From NCBI GenBank assembly GCA_003118195.1, contig BEXV01000680.1, positions 142,619 to 178,367 of the forward strand: a DNA stretch of 35,749 nucleotides, read 5' to 3'. The stretch's first letter is position 1. The number at the start of each line of letters is the position of its first letter. The notes under the pieces are model-generated. The model saw nothing but the letters and a program-made list of their open reading frames with translations. It searched no databases and was not told where the DNA came from. The translations under genes were made by a program, and so were the position numbers. The DNA is from Hemicentrotus pulcherrimus (Eukaryota > Echinodermata > Echinoidea > Camarodonta > Strongylocentrotidae). Positions 1-10,390 of the stretch are shown here, piece after piece.

Positions 1-3000
1 GGGGGGGGGGGGGGGGGGCTGAGGGGGTAGACCAGTAGCTTCTTGTCCATTAAAACTGATGACTGTAAGGAGGCTCAGTGTGGGGGAAGGGGGAGAGGGG
101 GTGGCTAAACCAGTAGTTTATTGGCCTCCTGTCCATTTGTAATGCGACAGTGCATGAATATAGGGGAAACAGGGGGTAGTAGCCCTCATTCCTTCATTTG
201 CAAAGTACTGTTGTCCATTTATCTATCATGTTTGTCAATTACAAATGGACATATTCACATCATATACTCTAAACCTTATCAGTGCAAATGGGCATACATT
301 ATTGAATTGTGCACATAGGCAACATTAAAATTGATCTCGTAATTATGAATAGAGGGAGAGAAGAAAAGAGGCCAATTATCCATTTGCTTGAGGTCGATAG
401 GCCAAAAGTTCATATTTTATATTTTTTAAAGTATTCTTAAAGCTGTTCCCATGCAGGCACACTGTCACTGTAATATATACATGTACTTAATTTACAAATT
501 AAAGAGTAAGGTTGAGTTCTAGGAAGAGGTAAAACATAATTTGTGAGCGTTATCATTGTTATTATACAAGGGTGGAAGAACATCAGATTAAACATGTACC
601 CTGAAAAGCATGGCTCTTCAAATGCCTTCATATTCTAAATATGACATGAAACATCGTAAAAATCGGGGGTAGGTTTTTTTGCCACGTGCTCGTGTAGTCC
701 CATATACATCATTCTGTGTACAGTGCTTGTAACTTTGCCAAGATTTGGCAAAATTTCTTATCATTTTAATGATTCCAGAACCTTGCAATACACACAAATA
801 CTTATATACTAGATGATCAACCTTTTCTGATAGATTCCACTGCGTTTCTTTCACAATGCAATCACATGACCAGAACTCAAATTTATCTTTAAATGGCAAA
901 ATACTTTGTCAGGGTTTATTTTATTTGCTTACCAAAAAATCTTAAACTTGTCTGTTTACATTTGTTTGTTACACTGAAAATTTATTTTGTATACTGATAG
1001 ATTTCAGAGTATGAAAGCTTGTTAGATATAAATATTACATCATTAACAATCCTTATCATCCTACACATGTTCAGATTTGTTTGGAATTGTAAACAATTGG
1101 TGTATCTATGGCTGATAATTGATTTCAATCACCCTATATTGTAATCCAATTAGCTGTAATAAATGAATACCGGTAGCTATTCTTGTCCCTGGGGTCCCTA
1201 AAGTCAATGTTACTCAGCTTGGGGCAGGTACCATCAATACAGGATGAATACCAAGTGCATCGTTAATTAGTCTGTGGTGATATTGAAATTTAAGATGCAC
1301 AACCAGGTCTGTCATTAGTAACAAACCCACCTATGGAGTATAAAAGCCCTTTGATGTTTGTAAACTTTTGACAAACTTTCCCCCAAGCAAAATATTTTGG
1401 AGATGTTGAGGTACACTACAGTCAATCTGCTCATAATTTAATGTGGGTAACAAGAAAATGAAATGTGCTTTATGTTCTGTTCTTATCATTAAAAAAACAA
1501 CAACTCAAGATTGTAATAAAAAGTCAAAGCCTCACCAAATCTTTGAAAGGGGGAGGCACAATGAATGTGTCTGTTCTCAGCTCCTATTCCACAGGCTTAC
1601 TTTCTTTATTGATGTATTTAATAAATGGGACTTCCTCTGTTAAAAGTTGAATTTGACACACCCATTACTTGTTCATCTCCCATAAATATATCAGATTCAT
1701 TATCAAATATGTTATTATCATGACAATGACATGTCTTTTATGCTCCTGTATGTCAATCTTATTTTACTGGCAAGGCCAGTTCAGTGTCTTGACAAAACCT
1801 AAACAATTTCACCCAATAGTTTCAAGGATCTTCTGAAATTGTCTCCTTTGGAGTTTGAAATTGATCTAGATTGTAACATTAAAAATGTTACCTGCTGTGC
1901 ATGGCAGTAGATTCTATATATTGTAGTGTATATTGTACATTCATACTTTGACTCTTAAACAAAGTGCCCTGTTGGAGTCTTGGTGCCCAACATTCCTCTG
2001 AGTGAGATGTACACAAAGAGTCTCTGTAATGTGCAAAATAACACATAACTCTTCAATTTTGTATAACATTTGGATACTGTGGAGAAACGGAAATTGACAT
2101 AATTTGACAAAACTCAAACTTGCTATTTTTAACTTCACACATATATACACCTATTTTGCTTGTGGAAATTTGGCAGATAGAAGATACAAATGACCTTCAA
2201 GGTATCTGCATGAGTAGCACTTTCCTGCTGTATAATGTGTTTATTTCATGAATCATGAATTGATTTATTGGGTGAAGTGGTTATTTCAAACAAGGCATGT
2301 TCTGTTTGAAGCATTTGTCACGGTGCAAGAATGTCACGTTCTAATGTTTTTCGAATTAGGAACTCAGGGTTCAGATGTCAAGATAAGAACAAGAAAATCC
2401 AGGCCATGATCAATTTGTCTGCTTAGTGCCAGAAGGGTGTTAGCTCATTCGCTGATACGTGGAGTTGATGCTCTTCTAGCTCACAGAAGACTATAATCAC
2501 CAATGTAACAGATGGTAGATGGCTCTTAACACTCTCATTCTTGTCTTTTTGATAAGCTTCTGTTGAAATCATGTTAATATAGTGATGAAATCTGATGGCA
2601 AAACAAAAATTGTTCAGACATGTCATGAAATCTAATTTGTGGATCAAACAATCATGTTATGTGTAACTTACAAAGAGAAAGAGATGTACATGTTCTGATA
2701 AAGAAGTATCAGGTACATGTAGTTTTTTTCTATAGGCAGGGCTCCTTGGCTAACTTTTTAAATTGGTGGCCCAGATTGAAATATTGGGTCTATATGTACT
2801 GAGCCCTGTGTAGAAATTTTGAAATCTTAGTGTCAAGACCTAGATTTTGGGCGCCCATGTGTTGTGAGCACCTATTCGTATGGTGCCCTGCTGCAGAGGA
2901 TTTTAAAGCTTTTGCTACCTTGTTCAGTGTCATTGACTGATTGATTGATTATGTAATCAGTTCACATCAGAAGTAGACAGCATATTATGTGTTTTGAAGT

Positions 3001-3340
3001 ACTACATTTACTTAAAAATGCAATTGTGCTAATTAATTGTTCTTACTTTTTCTTTTCTTTCCTTTTGATAATCTTCCACTATTTAGAACATGTGAAAGTG
3101 CCCTTTTCTGTTGATACCTTTGAGAAAATTCTTTATTTTTATTCCTAAAATTATTAACTTCCCTGGTTACCAGGCAATAGCAAAATTTCAATGCAAAAAT
3201 TTCAATTGCAAAAATTTATCAATATTTTCTCTTGTATGGAATAATGAGATTTTAGTTGATACCAAAGGTTGCCAAGTATCTAGCATAGGTTGAGAAGGCA
3301 TTCACGGTTGAAAGAGCATTTAAGACTTGAGGTATTATAC
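1..3340. other. Non-coding stretch, no gene recognised
   Basis: AT-rich sequence without a convincing exon on either strand. All open frames are short (under 100 codons), low in complexity and unlike any family I recognise. It opens with an 18-base G run (1-18). A possible repeat remnant lies at 2737-2890, where CAGGGCTC at 2737-2744 faces GAGCCCTG at 2801-2808, but no target-site duplication is visible. It could be intergenic, or intron upstream of the HSPA12-like gene, whose first exon was not found. Confidence 0.6.
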
Positions 3341-3349
3341 TTGAAATCA

Positions 3350-3660
3350 GTAGCATTTTCCTTCTTTTACTAACTTGACGTATTTTTCCTTTCATTTATC
3401 AATTCTTTCTGTCTTTGTCTCTTTTCTTCTCAATCGTTTTCTTTATTTGTTTCGTTATTCTTCTTCTTCCTTGTTTCTTTTTAAATGGAATTGTCAAGTT
3501 AAGTATGCTTGGAACTTTACCCTGGATCTATCTTTTCCTTTCCTCCTTTTTTTTTCATTGCCTTTTTTCATGCAATATTTATATACAATCATCGATCACT
3601 CTCTCTTTCTCTCTCTCCCTCTCCACCCCCATGTCCAAATTGCCGCCTACACATGCCTGT
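3350..3660 (+). repeat. Long pyrimidine-rich tract
   Basis: About 300 bases in which the plus strand is strongly enriched in T and C, ending in a CT-repeat block around 3600-3630. The overlapping hydrophobic open frames (rich in F, L and S) are what TTT/TCT/CTT runs encode, so I do not treat them as genes. It may be simple sequence or a polypyrimidine tract upstream of the CpG-rich patch near 4.1 kb. Confidence 0.5.
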
Positions 3661-4095
3661 CCCTTGTAGATTTAGACAAATTGTTTACACACATTACAGT
3701 AACTTGATTGGGTAACAAGGCCAAAGTCGCATACGATACATATAGTCATGTACTGGAAGCGGCCATGATGACTGCTAGCTGTGGAATGTTAGTAGGCCGT
3801 ACATGCTGAGCCCTCAAGTTAAGATCAGAGCCGTTCCCCTTTTTCTTTTGAGACTAATTATTCCCGCTTCACCCACTCCAGAGCCCTGCCCAATATAGCT
3901 TCACTGTGTTCCAGCTCCAACTATGAACTTCTCTCTCCCCTCTCTCCATTAAACATTGTATATAACCGGACGTCTTGCAGAAACTGCATTTGTCTGCTGT
4001 TGAAACAAGGAGAAATAGTTTGGCGTGTTGTGGATTTGCACTCTGGGATTTAAACTTGTTTCTGCGCTGTGCAAAGCTGTCTCCTATCTCCATCT

Positions 4096-4121
4096 TCATC
4101 ATCATCATCATCATCATCATT
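4096..4121 (+). repeat. CAT trinucleotide microsatellite
   Basis: Short perfect CAT/ATC array. On the minus strand it reads as ATG repeats, which creates an artificial poly-Met open frame. It lies directly upstream of the CpG-rich patch at 4122-4175. Confidence 0.85.
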
Positions 4122-4180
4122 GGCGGTCGAAAGTTCTCTTGTCGTGTGAATTTACGCCTGCGCTTGATCGTTAGGTACAG
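4122..4180 (+). other. Candidate 5' UTR exon or promoter patch (CpG-dense)
   Basis: Six CpG dinucleotides fall within about 55 bases, unusual for this AT-rich window. The patch ends in two possible splice donors, TTAG|GTACAG (after 4174) and ACAG|GTATCC (after 4180). The HSPA12-like gene needs at least one exon upstream of 9903, and this is the most exon-like short patch I see in the right direction. There is no coding evidence and no direct link; it may be unrelated. Confidence 0.2.
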
Positions 4181-4230
4181 GTATCCAGAGTCCTCCTATC
4201 TATGCCGTGCTCAGGAACAGTCATGATTAG

Positions 4231-5990
4231 CTGTGATCTGATTAAGGATGCAGTATATCACTCTCGTTGTTTGTGGTGTCTTTTCGGCCACACTATCTGT
4301 GGAATGTAGGAGAAGTGACAGTTTGTCCAGGGCATCGTAAACAATAGCATCTGCACCGAGCTGAAGAGATATGGCCTGCTTGAAGTGTAGTACCGGTAAA
4401 GGTCTGTATATATGCAAGTGTACTGAAAATCATGAAATATTCCAAATGTCGATTTTGAAAGAAGAGTGACTAAAATGAAGATGCAAGGGTCTATAGCTGT
4501 GAGTGTGACCAGTTCATGATAGGATATAGTAGATGACTCGCATGTGAATCAGTGTTAAACTTCTAGGGAAAAATGTAGGAGATATTGATGAATTGACTAC
4601 CAGAAGACTACCAGGGAAGAAAGCAGATATGTATGGAAAATTGAAAATAGGAAGGCGTGTAGGCATACACAAACCAAAGACAAATGTAGAATCTAGGCAT
4701 ACAGTTAGGCCCTGAAGTTTTAAAATTGGGGGATATTAGGCCAAATGGCATTGGCCATATTTTATGAGGTACTATGTCAAGTGGCAATTGAAATAGTGAG
4801 GGAAGGTAACATTATGAAGATTTTAATTCAACCAAAGAGTTAGACTTCCCATTAGATTCATATGATTGCTGAGTGTAGGTGTAATAGATTGATCATTAAT
4901 TTGTTTTGAATGTCACTTGTCCGGAGGTTAAATTTCAGCTATGAGAAACTTAGATAGAACCAACCTGAAATTTGTGGCAATGATAATTTACTATATGGAG
5001 GCAAATCCAAGTTGAGAAAAGTACTACTATAGTTTTCTACCTCCATCACGTTGGTAGGAACCTAGTAACTGCTTCATACAATAAAGCCGTTATGTTATTG
5101 CAAAAAATAACCCATTCTCTCATAAAATGAGATGTCTTGGTCCATTTCTTTGGCACATAGTGAAAGACATGGTCCACATACTTTTCCCTTTGGTTAATAA
5201 AAAAGAAATTAACTTCCACTTTGAGATATTTTTCCTCCTTCATCATCATATCACAGATTTATATATTCCTGTGTGAAAGAAAAAGAAAATGACACTGGTT
5301 GACATCATAACGTATTTGACCCCTGTTGCCATGGAGAGGTCGCAATAAGTCCAAACAAACAATGCTCCAGGGAGGGGTGTGATGCCCAAAGCCTGTAGGG
5401 CCAGGCATGTTCCACTCTAGTCGTGTCTATCAGACTCTGCAGTTGTTAAAAGTCCCCTCAAAATATGATATGTTTATTGAGCATTCCATGATTTTGGCAT
5501 CTCACATATGGTACCTTTTGTAGATGTTGGAAATATTTCAGGAAGTATATATTAAGCTTTTGATTTGATGGAAGTAAAGAAGGGTTAAACATAAAGTACT
5601 AACTGCAACTGCATGCATGCAGGAAGATGGGAGTCTCCCTGCTGCATGTTTCAAAGATGGAACTCGGAAGTGCCAACACTAGAGACCTGTATTGAGGATT
5701 TTATATATACATGTAGATTACTTAGAGTTAGACCTGTTACTGATAACTGTTTGGCCTGTAATTGATGACTTGGATTTGTACAGGTCCTGGCCAACTCTGG
5801 TAATTTTTCCCCTTGTTGAAGAAACTGAATGAAATCAAATGAATATCACACACTACTACCGGTATACCAGATTCCCCGGCATTTAATACACTATGAAGAC
5901 TACTTGCAATTTGCTTTGATTTGTTCCTAAATTAATAATGCTCTTGTGTACGCTTGAGGTGGATAGGTTGAATTTTCGAATAGTCTTGGG
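4231..5990. other. Non-coding stretch, nothing recognised
   Basis: AT-rich sequence with no coding similarity, tRNA or clear repeat on either strand. It contains two copies of the palindrome TACCGGTA (4391-4398 and 5857-5864), discussed in the findings. Confidence 0.55.
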
Positions 5991-6275
5991 GTGTCAAATG
6001 GAAAGAAAAATCATATCTGTACTGAAACAAATCGCCCAAAGTCGTTTTATTTGAACATATTGGTATTCAAACTCCTCGCTTATCTAGGGACCACCATTCC
6101 AAAGAATAGTAGAAAAGCTGGTGATTGCACATTTACTGCAACACTAACAGCAACCAAAGAATGGAACAATATCCCATCTTTCATCAAATCATCTAATTCT
6201 TCAGACCAATTTAAGAAATTTTTGAAAAGATATCTTTTTATTTCATTTGTTCTCATTTTGAGTTTAATTCAATAG
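5991..6275 (+). mobile_element. Degraded non-LTR retrotransposon tail (RT C-terminus)
   Basis: The 94-codon frame ends in a pattern common at the extreme C-terminus of reverse-transcriptase ORFs of LINE-type elements: W58-N-N-I-P, then I-K about six residues on, then F74-K-K-F-L-K-R-Y-L-F (6153-6239). A Trp-Asn-x-x-Pro motif followed by a basic Phe-Lys-x-x-Leu-Lys helix is typical of the segment after the RT thumb in CR1/L2/Rex-like ORF2 proteins. No RT catalytic motif precedes it, so this is a 5'-truncated, dead fragment. The clade is not resolved. Confidence 0.5.
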
Positions 6276-9200
6276 CATGTAATATAATAGTGTGGAGCTG
6301 TGTATTGAGGATATATTGATAGTGCGATTATTGTAATTTACATGTTCATGATGAAAGATACTAGCAAGGAATGCAAGAATACAAAGAAATTCAAAATGTT
6401 GCCAATTGTACAGAAATAATCTCCTTTAGTTTAGACTCTTAATTCTGCCCGATTGAATAACGTAGACAGTTTCCTGCAGTTTCTATGTCTAGACTACAGA
6501 ATTTTGCTCTTGTGAAAATGATACTATAGAAATACGTCTTGTGGATCAAGTTTTATTTTGACATCAACGTGAGCATGCAACATTAGTGTGTCATGTTTCT
6601 GTGACGTTAAACTGATGCAAATGTTCTGCGTTGATAGATCAGGAGTTTTACAGGATATTGACCAGTATGTTGCACTAATGTTACTTGGAAGAGATTTAAG
6701 AGGGAGGGGGGGGGGGGGGCATAATGCTGTGAACACTTGATGACCTCCTATTACTTTTCCATGAAATTTTTGCATGAAATTTTATTGAATGAATGAATAG
6801 ATAATCAGAGTGAGGGGATGGAATGGTTATCAAATAGTAAACTGATACAAATTGATATTTCAAGAATCAAGTAAAATTACTCAGTGAAATTTTATTGATA
6901 TTTTTGTTGACCTGTGGAACATGTATCCCCCACTTTATGTAGCATTCACAGATAACTTTGCCACTGTGCATACATGTACATGTAACTTTAGATCTTTTAG
7001 TTTCATATTTTGTATTTTAATCTTTCTGACTTTACTTCTCAATTCAGATCTGATCAAAAGCTATTGATTAGTCAAAATTGTTTTGAAATCTTCATAGGGG
7101 AAAAAAAATGAAGATTTATTATCCTTGTGAAAACTTCGCTATTTTGAATGGAAGGATTGACTGCACATTCTTTGTTCACATTTATCGCTTAGGCCTATAC
7201 TATTTCATCTGCATAAAACATTTTCATTCTTGCACAAAATTGTTTCAACCTGAAAAAACATTTAGGCCAACCCTTTACAACTATCTCGAGCAGACATCTT
7301 AGTTCACAAAAGTGAGCTATATCTAGCCACATTATCACTGTGACAGATGTATGCAGAGCTACGTGACCAAGAACTTCTAGTTTTTATTATCTTCTTTTGA
7401 ATTCAGATGTCGCCCTTTCTCTATGATGACATACCACAGTGCGTGCGCATAAAACAAAGTGGGGTATTATTGTACCCTTTCTGCACTGTGAAACTTTCTG
7501 AACTATGTGAGTCTCTTGTGGATTCATTGAGATGATATAGGAGATAATTGTTATGAGATAAAACAAATCATGTGTCAATGAAATGGAACGTCTTTAATGT
7601 GAGACTGTGATGAATAGCAGTTCGTGACAAGGAAGGGTTCAAAGTTGAATGAACTTGAAGATAGGTTTGGTCACTGGGTTCTGATAAGAAATATTAGATG
7701 GGCTTGACTTGTTTCCCAAAAAAAAGTCATTCTTGAATATTTTGTAATGATTAAAACGTTGACATTGCTACTTTTATCAGACTTTTTGGTAGATTTGATA
7801 CTTGTTTAATCAAAAATATTGCTGGTAAACTTTAGGAAGAACATATTTAAAAATGTTCTTAACAGTGTTTGTTATGACCAGAATCGAAATGTGATCTTTT
7901 TGATTGTAAGTAATTTCCAATCACAACAAAATGAATGTCTGCATACCTGTACACTTTGGGTTTTTCATGTACTAGTATTACATGTCATTCCTGGGATAAA
8001 CTGTTTTGTACTGGCATTTGGAGGAGATAATGAGGGCTGAAGATATTACTTTTTCATATTATCTTAGTATTGGAGTAATTGCAATTTACTTTTGTACATA
8101 AGAAATGAACATAGTGAATAAACCTGTTGATGTCATTTATTGAGAGTTATCACAATATTAGGCATTTCACAGATGGGTAATCAATGGTTTATTGATGTAT
8201 TTGATTATTTGAATATGTCTGCCATCTACATACATGTACATGTAAGCAGAGAGTTCAGAGTCCATACAAGTCAAAGGTTCATATTACATGGACCTGCATA
8301 ATAGAAGAAAACAAAAATGCTTTCAGATTAGTAATATAGCGTGACACATTTCCTGTTATTTCAACATCTCTTCTATCAATATATGTGTAATACCAGAACA
8401 ATATATTCAGTAACAAAGTACACTCATTAACATTCTCATTGTATGATTAATGACCTGCATTGAAGCGGAAAAGATGAATGAAAACTCCACTAATAGCTTT
8501 GAAACTAGGGCTCTAGAATGTGTGCATACTACTTGATATTCAATGAATCACGTATCGTTACGCTTGATTGCGGTTTGAGAGTCAAGTGTTGCTGTTGATA
8601 CAATTACCCCATACTTATGTTTCAAACTTGTTGATTGCCGTGGTTACAGGATTCTGCTGACAAAAAGGGCATTAATTTACCACCCATTGGAATGTGGATT
8701 GGTGTACACAAGTTATTCTAGGTTTATGAGCTTGATTCGGTTACCAGTCTACTACTGTGTGCTAGTCTAGATCTTTCAGAGCTTACTGATTTCATTTTTC
8801 TTTACAGTTATAAAAAGAATTCCACCTTTTGTTCATTAATTAAAAGAATTCTACAATTTCTCAGACACTAACAAAAATCCTGTATGCTTTGCCACAATCT
8901 CTCTTTTTCCCCTCAAGAATGGGGTATTTCATTCTTTAAGGTAAAGATAAAATCACAAAGTGATAATCTCGGTTTAGAGTCGAAGCCTGCAACTAACGCA
9001 AACATATCATTTAATATTCACTCTCTTCTGAGAAGGCATTGTGCCTTATGAATATAAATCAAGTATACAGTCATTTTGTTCAGTCTTGTCTACATACGAC
9101 AATCGGACATACGTTAGGCATCATTGATATTCAAAGATCCATAAGACAAAATTTGTTTGGTCTGTTGAGTTTCAACATGATGCTGCCAAGTAAGATTACA

Positions 9201-9902
9201 GTTTTGTAATGAAGTGATGTTACATTATTTTGTATAATATTTTGTATGTTTGATTGATTATCCCTGCTTGTGTGCTTGCTTGCTTGTTTGTTTATTGACC
9301 CATCCTTGATCTTAGGCTAAATTCCTAATTCCATGATTTGTTCCTTTTTCAGGAAATTGATTTGGTTTTTTTTTTACTCAAATAGTAATGTCAGATGTAG
9401 GTCTGCATTGTATGGCAAGAGCCAAAAGAGCTTTAGCCCAAACTTGAGGGATATAACTTTTTGTCTCTCAGCAGATATTTTGATCATAACATTAATATTC
9501 TGGGCTTATAAAGCGCTTGATACATCTATGATGTCTCCAGGAGCTTATACAGAATTATTGTTGTTTCATGAAGATATTGAAAGAAGATATTATTTGAATC
9601 AGATTTGAGAAGTCAAAAGTTTGAAGAAAGAGACAATGACAATGAATTTTTATTGTTTCAGGAACATTATGTCGGTAAGAGATGGGCTAATTAGATTAGA
9701 AACATTTTAATGTAATGCTGAAAAGTGCATCATTTTTAAAGAGCCAGTTCTGGTTGTCTGTTATTTTTCACTACCCCTCAAAATTCCTTATGCCTTGTTT
9801 GTTTTTCCTAAAAGTGACACTGTAAAGGAAATAAATGAATTTTTGTGTGGAATTTGCTATTTTAAAATATTTTTCTGTTTTTTAAATCTTTCTGCATCTC
9901 AG
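6276..9902. other. Non-coding stretch before the first recognised HSPA12 exon
   Basis: No coding exon, RNA gene or complete transposon recognised. It contains overlapping copies of TACATGTA near 6972 and 8232 and TGCT/TTGT-type simple sequence near 9270-9295. It is likely intron or upstream sequence of the HSPA12-like gene, because the exon at 9903 begins with an acceptor and a split codon. The last stretch (9880-9902) is a T-rich acceptor tract ending TCTGCATCTCAG. Confidence 0.55.
6706..6719 (+). repeat. Poly-G run (14 bases)
   Basis: Uninterrupted G14 in AT-rich surroundings. With 1-18 and 15441-15454, it is one of three G runs of 14 or more in the window. Confidence 0.9.
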
Positions 9903-10390
9903 ATTCACCAGTCATCCACGCCAATGACTTGATCACCAGCACTCCAGTCAAAACCAGTGTCACAGTAGATGGCAGACTGTGTAAGAACAACAGTGCCTTG
10001 GCCAACTCGGAACCGACCACACCCGAATCCATAAATCTAGATGCCGCCATTGCCATCAACAGCCTACCGGCCACACCCGTACCTGTCTCCCCCATCACCG
10101 AGAGTAGGCCCTTCTGGGTGGTTGTTGCCATCGACTTTGGAACCACGTTCAGCGGGTAAGCGTACAGCCTCACCTGCGAGCCGGAGAATGTGCACATCAT
10201 GAGGAAATGGGAGGGCGGAGATCCTGGCGTGACCAACATGAAGACTCCTACCACTTTGCTCTTAACACCGGAGGGAGAGTTCCATTCCTTAGGGTTCACT
10301 GCCAGGGACTTCTATCATGATATGGATCATAAGGAAGCCATAAGGTGGATGTACTTTGACAAGTTCAAGCTCACCTTACATGGAGACTCA
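9903..10390 (+). CDS. HSPA12-like: HSPA12-like exon: N-terminal linker and phosphate-1 loop
   Basis: The acceptor is TCTGCATCTCAG|AT; the reading frame starts at 9905 after two bases of a split codon. The first 70 or so codons are a Ser/Thr/Pro-rich, low-structure N-terminus, as in vertebrate HSPA12. Next comes [15 protein letters not shown] (phosphate-1 loop), then an in-frame TAA at 10157-10159 where the family has Tyr. The frame then resumes exactly in register with [19 protein letters not shown] and [20 protein letters not shown], ending with [12 protein letters not shown]. The donor is TCA|GTAAGA, phase 0. No in-frame ATG is present before the loop, so the start lies in an unrecognised upstream exon; a TTG at 9929 is not a credible start. 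Confidence 0.9.

Noticed and set aside
2737..2890. hAT-like element with CAGGGCTC ends
   Set aside because: Short inverted ends exist, but no 8-bp duplication and unclear boundaries; kept only as a possible remnant.
3869..4226. Opposed 83-codon frames, one starting with a poly-Met run
   Set aside because: Created by the CAT microsatellite; no protein resemblance.
9929..10159. TTG at 9929 as the start of HSPA12
   Set aside because: Non-ATG start inside an exon with a clear acceptor and split codon; the real start should be in an upstream exon.
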